Part shown: piece after piece, positions 54,301 to 61,335 of the stretch
How the letters are laid out: the number at the start of each line of letters is the position of its first letter
Position numbering within the stretch: the first letter of the stretch is position 1
From: an uncultured Erythrobacter sp.
Lineage (GTDB): Bacteria; Pseudomonadota; Alphaproteobacteria; Sphingomonadales; Sphingomonadaceae
Direction of reading: 5' to 3'
Assembly: GCA_913055155.1 (NCBI GenBank)
Contig: CAJXJR010000002.1
Span: 250,501 to 314,500, forward strand
DNA: 64,000 nt
Program-made: the position numbers and the translations under genes
Notes under the pieces: model-generated
The model's database searches: none
What the model saw: the letters and a program-made list of their open reading frames with translations, nothing else
Told to the model about the DNA's origin: nothing

Positions 54301-54391
54301 GCGTGTCATTACCGGCATCGCCATTGAGGGTGTCGTTCTCATCTCCACCTGTGAGAGTATCGTCACCAACAGTTCCGTTGAAATCAGCCAC
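51305..54391 (-). CDS. Large RTX calcium-binding secreted protein
   Basis: 1028 residues from GTG 54391, where AGGGGG lies eight bases upstream; the frame opens MADFNGTVGDDTLTGG, a common sphingomonad RTX start. RTX nonapeptides (GGxGxDxLx) form blocks at ~1-40, 265-310 and 625-680. Between them: VADGYVAGATVFIDDNGNNQLDDYEPF, an SdrD/dockerin-like segment. The end carries EF-hand-like calcium loops (DANGDGTVTD, DTNSDGLLSG, DLDQNGVSDEGE, ~830-900). No N-terminal signal peptide, so type I secretion is expected; no ABC exporter is in the window. Surface-associated or secreted, function unknown. Confidence 0.88.
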   Translation of the reverse strand: MADFNGTVGDDTLTGGDENDTLNGDAGNDTLLGGAGDDQLNGGDGNDSLQGERPNQSGFDNGVDEADYAGNDIFDGGDGWDSVQFSDSTIGVTADLTIAGPQDTGHGLDTFISVEALAGSSHGDTLIGDDGANFLWGYYSEGSSDNNDTISGNGGDDNIAVGIGSHIVDGGADTDTLYFNLWTFGPGVEFSLADQGSSVVYFTDGAGTDYTITASNFENLTGSAGNDVLGGDAGDNLIAANFGFDTVNAGAGNDTIYGDSSFQLVEGVETLFYFGFGADDILNGGEGNDTIYGEAGNDTLNGDAGNDTLLGGAGDDQLNGGDGTDTAVFSGLFGDQLITAPTGDGSFQVGGDSLTSVELIQFDDGTFYWDEGAASWLSAESGGNVADGYVAGATVFIDDNGNNQLDDYEPFAITDANGNFTLVSPYQGTIIAVGGTNIDTGLPNTLTLSAPDGATVVNPLTTIIAELVEAGADLATAEAQVKAAFGIDPALDLTNTDLIATSSTDPSALDAQKVAASVAEVLGVVVEAGGEEDAALAALVDLVETQPNVDLTDPIALASVVSSGLPEADGQAVQALVDYTDTVTTAIEQAQSLDEISATQGEPTQVTVMLSKGDETYVGTAANEVIDGGKGDDNISGGAGDDVIVGGRGDDIINGGAGVDTLSGGRGTDTFVFDEASIADGSFDTITDYKAREDEIIDLSDLIDVSDGGDPNDFVRLSADGSVEIDQSGSGENWTKIAAISAYRGEVQAHFQLTGALITVSVMHAPPVAIDLGGDGFDFVGLDGGVSYDYDADGHAEATAWIGASDGILAFDANGDGTVTDASEFVFGGSRMTDLEAIASIFDTNSDGLLSGADEDFSGFGVWQDLDQNGVSDEGEFSYLTDLGIAQLSLTTDGAGYVAAGGDVEVVGTASYTKSDGSTADLADVMLATSDAEIMSSLLGDSDAGAAMRGTEDMALVAEILQDVQSESAIEYLLNDLAGAELPQSGGEKADGLIQMIESEIFQDAPILAAMPFSLEGGDASVTATETG
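53422..53500. repeat. 79-bp perfect direct repeat inside RTX gene (copy 1)
   Basis: Identical in all 79 bases to 54256-54334. It encodes the DTLNGDAGNDTLLGGAGDDQ type of segment. The spacing of 834 bases is a multiple of three. Confidence 0.95.
54256..54334. repeat. 79-bp perfect direct repeat inside RTX gene (copy 2)
   Basis: Second copy near the 5' end of the gene. Recombination with the copy at 53422-53500 would delete 278 codons and keep the frame. Confidence 0.95.
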
Positions 54392-54843
54392 GCGCAGCCC
54401 CCTGCTTAAAAAAGCCAATTAATGTGCGACCGATTCGGTTAGAGTAAGAAGTAGTTAACTATTGGCAACCCCCTTTCAGTTCTGTCTCATTTTTGGATTC
54501 TGACGATGCGTTTCGAAACAGGTTCAATGGGTTGATGAACCGACCGCGAGAGTTTTCATCCACCTCGAACCACGAATGGCAAAATGAGATTTAGCGAAAC
54601 CTGGTCTCGGCATCGGCCGATTAACTGAGGTTCGGATAGGCGACAATTTCTCGCTCGAAGCCTGCTTTCTTGTCCTTCAGGAGAATTGCAGGCGGTGAAG
54701 GCAGCTAAAAAGCCAATAGCGATGATTGGCAAGGCTCGTCGATTTTGAAGTCGGGCTGAGCGCCAAGCTTACGCTCTTGCGTATTGGAGAACAGCACAAA
54801 ATCAGGAAAGGGTGAGGACGAATGATCATGCCAGAGCAATGAC

Positions 54844-54859
54844 GTCCGCTTTCCACCCA
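54844..54859 (+). repeat. Dispersed 16-bp motif GTCCGCTTTCCACCCA
   Basis: The same 16 bases occur inverted at 26965-26980, and 15 of 16 at 56210-56224 in direct orientation. All three lie in intergenic DNA. Confidence 0.75.
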
Positions 54860-54932
54860 TAATCAGACGTTCGGTGACACGGACGACCCGCCTAGGAGCG
54901 GACTGACAGCTTTGCCACGGTTGAAGCCCTAA

Positions 54933-54964
54933 GCGGACTGTCAGCCAACGACCCAGTTGCGGAC
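54933..54964 (+). repeat. 32-bp repeat flanking the RTX gene (copy 2)
   Basis: GCGGACTGTCAGCCAACG followed by ACCCAGTTGCGGAC; 29 of 32 bases match 51253-51284, same orientation. The two copies enclose the whole RTX gene. Confidence 0.8.
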
Positions 54965-54997
54965 GTTGACATAAGACATGCCTGCAGACTTGACCTG

Positions 54998-55276
54998 CTA
55001 TTCGAAACCCAGCTTTCTCAGGATTGCAGGCTGCAGGGTTTCAGCGAATTTTATGCCAAACCGGTTCTGCAATACCCAGGCTATCTCCCCTTCGACTTTC
55101 AAGCCACCGGGCAAGACAAGCCTCACGTGCTCACCTTTATCAAGCCAGCCCTGACGGCATTCGATTCTGCAACCAGTGACAGAAAGATTGTCCATTTGGC
55201 CTGTCATTCGACCGCCTCTCGCCAAGATGCTGATCTCTAACCGGGTGTCGTGACGCTTGAAATTTCGGCGTTCCAT
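54998..55276 (-). CDS. PilZ-domain protein
   Basis: 92 residues, a single PilZ domain: MERRNFKRHDTRLEISILARG (the RxxxR c-di-GMP motif is present as R..KR), MDNLSVTGCRIECRQGWLDKGEHVRLVLPG (D/NxSxxG motif as NLSVTGC), AWVLQNRFGIKFAE. The NxSxxG variant and arginine pair suggest that c-di-GMP binding is possible but weakened. No partner domain. Confidence 0.85.
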   Translation of the reverse strand: MERRNFKRHDTRLEISILARGGRMTGQMDNLSVTGCRIECRQGWLDKGEHVRLVLPGGLKVEGEIAWVLQNRFGIKFAETLQPAILRKLGFE

Positions 55277-55346
55277 AATTCACTCAAATCAAGGAGGATT
55301 CTTGGCATATTCTTGCTGTTCCAATGTTGAGCCCGGGCGCGTTCAG

Positions 55347-55532
55347 TTAGTCCAGCCATTCCTCAATGCGAGACTCTCCGTTCGGACCAACTACGACTTC
55401 GATTTCTCTGGCAATCGTTTCAAATTTGCGGGCCGCTGCAAGTTTCGAACAGCAGTCAGCCGACATAGTTGCATGCCGGGCCTCGGCACGTAAAGCCGAG
55501 GCCTTTTCCCGGTATTCCCGTATGATTTGCAT
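55347..55532 (-). CDS. Small conserved-looking helical protein
   Basis: 61 residues: MQIIREYREKASALRAEARHATM, CCSKLAAARKFETIAREIEVVVGP. Small sphingomonad and rhizobial proteins of the YREKAxxLRAxA...LAxxYExLAxxxE type look like this; they are unnamed. GGGGGAG about 9 bases before the ATG supports translation. One or two amphipathic helices, no signal peptide. Confidence 0.65.
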   Translation of the reverse strand: MQIIREYREKASALRAEARHATMSADCCSKLAAARKFETIAREIEVVVGPNGESRIEEWLD

Positions 55533-55740
55533 TTATGGCATCTCCCCCGATTGGCAGCCAGAAGTTCCGATAAAGACGCACCCGAGACAAGCGGTTCAAT
55601 CGCCCTGTTCCAAATCAGGGTTCACATAAACCTAATAAATGGCGCTACCTGAAACTATGCGCTCTTTGCTCAGGCATGCCGATTAAGGCTGTCTTCAATA
55701 TTCTTGGCTATCGTTTTCGCAATGAGACGAAGGTAGTGAT

Positions 55741-56130
55741 GTGACCGCATTTGGCGCAAAGAAATATGGCCGTCAGAGCATTTATGCTGGGCAGCGGACG
55801 AGACCGCGCTCAAAGGTTTCCCTGCCCGGTAATCTCGTCACTCCGGCGAAAAGCCAGTCGGTTGTCCTTGTCGATGTCTCTGTTACCGGCGCAAAGGTAA
55901 GCGGGACCAATCTCCCTGCCGCCGGAGAGTTCGTTAGGTTGAGCACAGGAAAATCTATAGTGTTCGGCACAGTGGCATGGTGCGAGGACGAAGAGTGTGG
56001 CCTTACGTTTGATCATCGACTGACCGACGCTGAGGTGGCCGAGTTTCAACAAGCGGCTGAGGAAGCGCAATGTCTCGGACTCAGCCCCGACATGATGCGC
56101 GCTAAAGCTGATTGGAGTAACGGCTTGTAG
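55741..56130 (+). CDS. PilZ-domain protein
   Basis: 129 residues from GTG 55741. RQSIYAGQRTRPRSKVSLPGNLVT (RxxxR-like RTRPR) and VLVDVSVTGAKVSGTNLPAAGEFVRLSTGKSIVFGTVAWCEDEECGLTFDHRLTDAEVAEF form a PilZ domain with DVSxxG, closer to consensus than the neighbour at 54998. The short C-terminal helix is not recognised. c-di-GMP-responsive role is plausible. Confidence 0.82.
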   Translation: MTAFGAKKYGRQSIYAGQRTRPRSKVSLPGNLVTPAKSQSVVLVDVSVTGAKVSGTNLPAAGEFVRLSTGKSIVFGTVAWCEDEECGLTFDHRLTDAEVAEFQQAAEEAQCLGLSPDMMRAKADWSNGL

Positions 56131-56209
56131 AGGCGCTGATTGCAGAAACTTGCTAGCTTAGATCGGCAAGCTAGCTGCCAAAGACTACTATTCAGCTCGC
56201 TTGCGAACG

Positions 56210-56224
56210 ACCGCTTTCCACCCA
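56210..56224 (+). repeat. Dispersed motif ACCGCTTTCCACCCA
   Basis: 15 of the 16 bases of 54844-54859, in the gap between the second PilZ gene and the TonB receptor. Confidence 0.65.
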
Positions 56225-56289
56225 ATCCCCGCCGTCCGGCCAAACCAACGCGCCGCCGGAAAGCCGACGCTCCCCGGCGGCAGAGGAGC

Positions 56290-58449
56290 CTAGAAACTCG
56301 CCCTTACGCTCAGCTTGAAGTTGCGGCCCGGCAGGGGGACGAATTCCTTGGTGAAGCTGGCGTGGCGGCGCCCTTCGGCGTCGAACAGGTTGTCCACCTG
56401 CGCCAGCACGGTCAGGTTTTCCGCCCCTTCGAAGGGGTGCCAGGCCAGCGACAGGTTGACGTGGGTGTAGCTGTCGGTCGGCGTTTCCAGCGGGGCGACG
56501 CGGGTCTGGCTGTCGTGCCATTCCACTTCGGCGCGGGCATCGAAATGGCCGGTCTGCAGTTCCAGCGCGCCCGCCAGGCTCAGCGGCGGGATGCGCGGCA
56601 CCGGATCGCCATTGTCCAGCGTTGCCTCGGTATAGTCGCCACGCAGGTCGCCCAGCAGGGTGAACTGGCCGGTATGCAGCAGCGGGAAGCTGATCTGGCT
56701 TTCAAAGCCCCACTGGTCGGCGTCCTGCTGCAGGAAGCGATAGACGGGTAGCCCGTCTTCCTCGGTGCCGTCGGGGCTGAGGAAGATGAAGCCGTCGAAC
56801 CAGTTGCGATAGAGGCTGGCGTTCACCTGCACCGCGCCGATGGCGCCGCGCAGGTAGCCTTCCACGCCCCAGGCTCCTTCGGTATCGAGCATGGCGTTGC
56901 CGATCTCGTACTGCTGGGTGGCGACGTGCGGGCCATCGGCGAACAGTTCCTGCGCGCTGGGTGCCCGCTCCGCGCGGCTGACGTTCAGGCCTGCGCGGAA
57001 ATCGTCGAACAGGATGTAGGAGGCACCAAGGGCACCCGAGAAGGTGTCGAAACTGCGTTCGCGGCCGAAGATATCCTCGGTGACCGAAGTGGTCTCGAAA
57101 CGGCCGCCGGCTTCCAGTTCCACCGCGTCGAAATCCAGTTCCTGCAGGGTGAACAGGGCAAAGGTCTCGGTAATGCTGGGAGGCACGAAGGCTTCCGCGC
57201 CGCGCGCTTCGAAATCGACGTGCGAGTGCTGTGCGCCCATCGACCCGCGCAGGTTACCGCGGCGCGACTGGACCAGTTCCACGCGACCCTCGATGCCCTG
57301 CACGTCGAACACGGTGCCGATCTCGTCGCCTTCGAACTCGGTGTGGGTATAGTCGGACCAGCCCCAGCGGGTCCGTACGTGGTCGAAGAAGCCGTCGCCC
57401 AGGTCCAGTTGCCCGCGCAGGTCAACGCGGTAACGCTTCAGGCCGATCGAGACCGGGCCTTCCTCTTCCCCTGCCAGTTCCATGTCCTCGTCGTGGTCAT
57501 CTTCGCCTTCGTGGACATGGCCCACACCTGGCAGGCCGGGTACACCGTAGCTGGTGTCGTAGTAGTCGAACGATACGCCGATATTGCTCTCGCCCGAGAA
57601 CCAGGCGAGGCCGGTGCCGAGCGAAGTCGCCTCGGTCCAGCTGTTGGGCAGCATATCGCGGGTATTGGCGCCTTCGCGCAGTTCCTCTGCCTCATCGAGG
57701 TGGCCTTCTTCTTCCTCTTCCGCCGCATCGGCCAGCAGGTCTGCGCGCAAGGCCGGGGTGGCGGCGAAGCCGGGAATCTCGATATCGTCGGTATTGCGAT
57801 AGGAACCATCGATGTGAAAGGCGAAGCCACCGCCCAGCGGGGCATCGAGCGACAGGCCGCCTTCGCGCAGGTTGGCCACCGTATCCACGGCGGCGATACC
57901 ATCGATATGGATCGGCTCGTCCGGCAGGCGCGGGGGGATGCGTTTGGTAATCACGTTCACCGCGCCGCCGATGGCGGAACTGCCGTAAAGCAGCACGGCG
58001 GGGCCGCGCAGCACTTCCACCCGGTCGGAGGTCAGGGGGTCGACGGCCACCGCGTGGTCTGCCGAAGCGCCTGAGGCATCGAGCGAGCCGATACCGTCGG
58101 TCAGCACGCGCACGCGTTCGCCGCCGAAGCCGCGCAGCACCGGGCGCGAAGCACCCGGCGCAAAGCCGGTGGCGGAAACGCCCGGCAAGCTGGCCAGCAC
58201 GTCACCGATCTGGCCTGCGCTTTCGCGCTGCAGCTCGATCCCCGAGACAACAGAGGTGCCAGCGACGGTATCGAGCCGGTCGATCCCCGCAGCCGTCACA
58301 TAGATGTAGTTGTGCAGGTCATCCGCCGTGGAACGCGGCGTTTCCGTGTCCTGTCCCTCGGCAGGGTCGTCGGTCTCGGCTTGTTGGGCCACAGCGGGGA
58401 GCGGCCATGCGGCAGCGCACAGCAGGCAGGCGATCAGGGGCTTACGCAT
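56290..58449 (-). CDS. TonB-dependent outer-membrane receptor, ZnuD-like
   Basis: 719 residues from ATG 58449 (RKPLIACLLCAAAWPLPAVAQ signal); an ATG at 58491 would put 14 residues ahead of it. Plug domain: IDRLDTVAGTSVVSGIELQRESAGQIGDVLASLPGVSATGFAPGASRPVLRGFGGERVRVLTDGIGSLDASG, RVEVLRGPAVLLYGSSAIGGAVNVI. The barrel ends in ...GRNFKLSVRASF. Loops rich in His/Asp/Glu (HVHEGEDDHDEDMELAGEEE, ADAAEEEEEGHLDEAEEL) fit metal capture, as in ZnuD zinc receptors. The TonB box is not obvious. A sequence ahead of the start, GTCACAATATATCATG, is not convincing as a Zur site. Confidence 0.85.
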   Translation of the reverse strand: MRKPLIACLLCAAAWPLPAVAQQAETDDPAEGQDTETPRSTADDLHNYIYVTAAGIDRLDTVAGTSVVSGIELQRESAGQIGDVLASLPGVSATGFAPGASRPVLRGFGGERVRVLTDGIGSLDASGASADHAVAVDPLTSDRVEVLRGPAVLLYGSSAIGGAVNVITKRIPPRLPDEPIHIDGIAAVDTVANLREGGLSLDAPLGGGFAFHIDGSYRNTDDIEIPGFAATPALRADLLADAAEEEEEGHLDEAEELREGANTRDMLPNSWTEATSLGTGLAWFSGESNIGVSFDYYDTSYGVPGLPGVGHVHEGEDDHDEDMELAGEEEGPVSIGLKRYRVDLRGQLDLGDGFFDHVRTRWGWSDYTHTEFEGDEIGTVFDVQGIEGRVELVQSRRGNLRGSMGAQHSHVDFEARGAEAFVPPSITETFALFTLQELDFDAVELEAGGRFETTSVTEDIFGRERSFDTFSGALGASYILFDDFRAGLNVSRAERAPSAQELFADGPHVATQQYEIGNAMLDTEGAWGVEGYLRGAIGAVQVNASLYRNWFDGFIFLSPDGTEEDGLPVYRFLQQDADQWGFESQISFPLLHTGQFTLLGDLRGDYTEATLDNGDPVPRIPPLSLAGALELQTGHFDARAEVEWHDSQTRVAPLETPTDSYTHVNLSLAWHPFEGAENLTVLAQVDNLFDAEGRRHASFTKEFVPLPGRNFKLSVRASF

Positions 58450-58546
58450 GAGAAGGGGGGGACTCTCTTGGCTGGTGTCACAATATATCATGCCGCACTT
58501 AGAGCCCGTGCCGTGAACGTCAAGTGAGCAGGTGCGAAAAGATGCC

Positions 58547-59878
58547 TCAGGCCTTGGCGGCGTCGCGCAGGCGCTCGCGCGCAGCCTGTTCGCCGATCAG
58601 CGGCAGCAATTCGCCCATGTCGGGGCCGTGGTTCATGCCCGTCAGCGCCTGACGCAGCGGCAGGAACAGCGCCTTGCCCTTGCGCCCGGTGCTGGCCTTC
58701 AGCGCGGCAGTCAGGTCGCCCCAGGGATTGTCGGACCATGCCAGCGTCTCGGCAGCTTGCGCCAGGTAGGCACGGTCATCCTCGGAGAATTCGAGCTGAT
58801 CGATCGGGCCCGTCACGATCCGCCACCACTCGCTTGCTTCGCCGACCTTTTCCAGGTTGGGGCGGATGGCGTGCCAGGCAGCCTCGTCCATGCCCCGGGG
58901 CAGGCGCCCGGCAACATGGGCATAGTCCAGCTGGTGGACGATGGCGGCGTTGACGCGATCGAGCTCGGCATCGTCGAACTTGGCCGGAGCGCGTCCGAAT
59001 GTTGACAAATCGAACGTGTTTACAATCATTTCCCGCGCAGCAATCGGCTCAACCGGCTGGCTGGTACCAAGCCGGGCCAGCAGCGCCACCAGCGCCTCCG
59101 GCTCGACCCCGCGCTCGCGGAAGGCATCGCAGCCTAGAGAGCCCAGTCGCTTCGACAGCTTGCCTTCCTTGCCCACCAGCAGAGCCTCGTGCGCAAAGCG
59201 CGGAGGCGCGGCACCGAGTGCGGTAAACATCTGGATTTGCACGGCGGTGTTGGAAACATGGTCTTCCCCGCGCAGCACGTCTGTCACGCCCATGGCAATA
59301 TCGTCGACGCAGCTCGGCAGCATGTACAACCACGAACCGTCGGCCCGGCTGATCACCGGGTCGGACAGTTGGGCGGGATCGAACTTCTGCGCGCCGCGCA
59401 CACCGTCGTCCCAGGCGATGGGTTCGTCGTGGTCCAGCTTGAAGCGCCAATGCGGGGCAATCCCCTCCGCCTCTTTCGCGGCGCGCTCCTCGTCGGTCAG
59501 CTGCAGCGCCGCACGGTCGTAGATCGGCGGCAGGCCCCGACCAAGCTGGATCTTTCGCTTGAGCTCCAGTTCCTGCTGCGTTTCGTAGGCCGGGTAGATG
59601 CGACCTTCGGCGCGCAGCCTGTCGAAGGCCTCCTCGTACAGCGCCATACGCGCCGACTGGCGCTCCTCGCCATCGGGCGTAAGGCCCAGCCAGTCGAGGT
59701 CGGCGCGGATCGCCTCGACGTATTCCTCTCGGCTGCGCTCGGCATCCGTATCGTCGATACGCAGCAGGAAGCGTCCACTGGCCTTGCGGGCCAGCAGCCA
59801 GTTGTGCAACGCAGTGCGGATATTGCCGACATGCAGGCGACCCGTTGGCGACGGGGCAAAGCGGGTGATCGTGTTCAT
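58547..59878 (-). CDS. gltX: Glutamyl-tRNA synthetase
   Basis: 443 residues from ATG 59878. RFAPSPTGRLHVGNIRTALHNWLLARK has the HIGH motif as HVGN; DGSWLYMLPSCVDDIAMGVTDVLRGEDHVSNTAVQIQMF is the conserved class I core; VGKEGKLSKRLGSLG is the KMSKS motif as KLSKR. Charges tRNA-Glu. Alphaproteobacteria often have two GltX proteins; this short form is one of them. A longer frame upstream to 60019 has no conserved sequence. Confidence 0.93.
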   Translation of the reverse strand: MNTITRFAPSPTGRLHVGNIRTALHNWLLARKASGRFLLRIDDTDAERSREEYVEAIRADLDWLGLTPDGEERQSARMALYEEAFDRLRAEGRIYPAYETQQELELKRKIQLGRGLPPIYDRAALQLTDEERAAKEAEGIAPHWRFKLDHDEPIAWDDGVRGAQKFDPAQLSDPVISRADGSWLYMLPSCVDDIAMGVTDVLRGEDHVSNTAVQIQMFTALGAAPPRFAHEALLVGKEGKLSKRLGSLGCDAFRERGVEPEALVALLARLGTSQPVEPIAAREMIVNTFDLSTFGRAPAKFDDAELDRVNAAIVHQLDYAHVAGRLPRGMDEAAWHAIRPNLEKVGEASEWWRIVTGPIDQLEFSEDDRAYLAQAAETLAWSDNPWGDLTAALKASTGRKGKALFLPLRQALTGMNHGPDMGELLPLIGEQAARERLRDAAKA

Positions 59879-59942
59879 GGCGCCTGCGGTTAGCCCTTGC
59901 CGACAGTTCCCACAAGCACGCAGGATCGGCCCGGCAAGCCGC

Positions 59943-60404
59943 TCAGGGCGCGGCGGCCAGCGCAGCCAACGCTTCCTGCGACAAGAGGTACAACCGTTCG
60001 TGCCGTTCGCAGCGCACAAATCCGTCTAGCAGGGCGGCGAATGCGGCGCGGTCTGCCGCTGCGGCGGCCTCCACCATCTGCGCGAACACCGCTTCGTCCG
60101 GCGTCAGCGCGTGACAACAAGGGCGGTTGACTGCCGCTGTTTCCGGCCAGGCCCGCGCGCATCCCTGCGCGAAATCCAGCACTGCCTTGGCTGCCGCGAT
60201 GGACCCCAGCCGGCACGCCAGGTCCGCCAGCGGGTCGCGCTGTTCCTTCACGCAGCTGGCCATCAGCCGGATGGACAGCACCAGCGTCATCGCCGGGGCG
60301 GAAAACTGGCTGGCCACCGGCGGGCGGCGCAGGGCTTCAAGCAAGCCGGCGCGTGTCACGCGGGTGGGAAATACGGCTGGCTTGAACGAATTGGGGCGAT
60401 GCAT
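59943..60404 (-). CDS. Hypothetical protein (possibly iron-regulated)
   Basis: 153 residues from ATG 60404. Predicted helical with FAQGCARAWPETAAVNRPCCHALTPDEAVFAQMVEAAAAADRAAFAALLDGFVRCERHERLYLL. Several Cys/His (PCCH, RCERHER) are near each other. A family of sphingomonad hypotheticals looks similar but I do not know its function. A Fur-like inverted repeat ends 54 bases upstream. Separate from gltX by 64 bases on the same strand. Confidence 0.65.
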   Translation of the reverse strand: MHRPNSFKPAVFPTRVTRAGLLEALRRPPVASQFSAPAMTLVLSIRLMASCVKEQRDPLADLACRLGSIAAAKAVLDFAQGCARAWPETAAVNRPCCHALTPDEAVFAQMVEAAAAADRAAFAALLDGFVRCERHERLYLLSQEALAALAAAP

Positions 60405-60457
60405 CGGCGGGCCTTCGTGCGGTTTGGTTATGGGCATCCTAGCACCCGCCACCTCAA

Positions 60458-60474
60458 TTGCAACTCATTCGCAA
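60458..60474. promoter_or_regulatory. Fur-box-like inverted repeat
   Basis: TTGCAACTCATTCGCAA, flanked by A and TAG, resembles the TTGAGAATCATTCTCAA-type iron boxes of alphaproteobacteria: the arms TTGC/GCAA and the A-T-A-T interior positions are symmetric. Just ahead of the 153-residue gene and just downstream of the 60480-61208 stop. Confidence 0.4.
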
Positions 60475-60479
60475 TAGCA

Positions 60480-61208
60480 TCAGGAGCGTGAGATCACGAA
60501 ATTGTGCTCGATGTAGAGGAATATCTCCGTCTCGCCGGACTGCTGCCAGTAGAGGTCGGAATCGAGGCCGCGGATCTCGACGCCATAGCCGTTGCCGAAC
60601 ATGGCCGCGTAGCGCCGCGATTCTTCGGCAATGTGGCGCACCACCTCGTCGCGGTACTGTTCGGGGTTGTCGATAGCGAGCCCGGTGGTGCCGACATCGA
60701 TGAAGCTGCGGCCCTGCGCGGGGATCGCCGCGACGAAGGCGGCGATCCGCTCGCTCGTCTCGCGCACGCTTGGCGTGGCGCCCGCCAGCGGGATGCGGGC
60801 GTAGATCTGCGCGCGGTTGGTATCGGGCCGGTTGCCGCCCACAACCTGCAGGCTGCGCATGTTCTCGCGCGTGACGGGTTCCAGCGTATAACTGCCCGCC
60901 ACAAGGGTGATCCCTTCGGCTGCCGCCCGGTCGATGGTGTCGCCCAGCATGCCGAACAGTTCCTCGATCCGCTCCTCGCTGTCGCGCGAATCCGAACTGA
61001 CGAACAGCGGGGTGACGAAGTAGTCCGCCCGGCGGGTAAGGCCGATGGCCGACGGGCCGCTCGCGCCTGCGCCCACGTTGCGGAAATAGGCATTGGTCAC
61101 GGAGCGATCCTGTCGCGCGCCCGTAACCACCACCTGTGCTGCTGCAGGCACGGCCACCAACAATGATGCCAGGCCGGCCAGCGCCAGGGTTGTTCCACGA
61201 AAGCTCAT
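60480..61208 (-). CDS. Exported hypothetical protein
   Basis: 242 residues from ATG 61208, with GGAGGATGGA upstream. Signal peptide (GTTLALAGLASLLVAVPAAAQ) then VVVTGARQDRSVTNAYFRNVG, GLTRRADYFVTPLFVSSDSRDSEERIEELFGMLGDTIDRAAAEGITLVAG and a C-terminal GVEIRGLDSDLYWQQSGETEIFLYIEHNF. Similar exported proteins with TEVFLYIPYN-like ends occur in other sphingomonads. The layout (two alpha-beta halves) recalls SIMPL/DUF541 proteins but the motifs do not match. Periplasmic, unknown role. Confidence 0.75.
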   Translation of the reverse strand: MSFRGTTLALAGLASLLVAVPAAAQVVVTGARQDRSVTNAYFRNVGAGASGPSAIGLTRRADYFVTPLFVSSDSRDSEERIEELFGMLGDTIDRAAAEGITLVAGSYTLEPVTRENMRSLQVVGGNRPDTNRAQIYARIPLAGATPSVRETSERIAAFVAAIPAQGRSFIDVGTTGLAIDNPEQYRDEVVRHIAEESRRYAAMFGNGYGVEIRGLDSDLYWQQSGETEIFLYIEHNFVISRS

Positions 61209-61275
61209 TCCATCCTCCCTTGTCGGCGAGGCGGGAAGGCTAAGGTGCGGTGCGCAGGCGGGCCATACCAAAGAA

Positions 61276-61307
61276 ATGGCCCCGGCGGATCGCTCCGCCG
61301 GGGCCAT
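61276..61307 (-). terminator. Rho-independent terminator of rpoC operon
   Basis: Perfect 14-bp stem ATGGCCCCGGCGGA / TCCGCCGGGGCCAT with a 4-base loop (TCGC), followed on the minus strand by TTCTTTGG. Twenty-eight bases after the rpoC stop, ending the rpoBC transcript. Confidence 0.85.
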
Positions 61308-61335
61308 GATTCAGTCAGCAGTCAAGAGGGAGAGC

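Larger units (their letters stand above)
54392..54997. other. Intergenic stretch upstream of RTX gene
   Basis: 606 bases without a gene. Near the RTX start the minus strand offers TTGCCA, 16 bases, TACTCT as a weak promoter candidate. It contains GTCCGCTTTCCACCCA at 54844-54859 and the second 32-bp repeat at 54933-54964. The rest shows nothing I can name. Confidence 0.55.

Noticed and set aside
55480-55507. GCCTCGGC/GCCGAGGC hairpin followed by TTTT, terminator-like
   Set aside because: Lies inside the 61-residue minus-strand gene, where it can arise from the repeated Ala/Glu codons; no plus-strand gene precedes it. It would count as a terminator only if the small gene is not real.
58449-58500. 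Zur box ahead of the TonB receptor
   Set aside because: GTCACAATATATCATG is AT-rich but not properly palindromic; too weak to list as a site.
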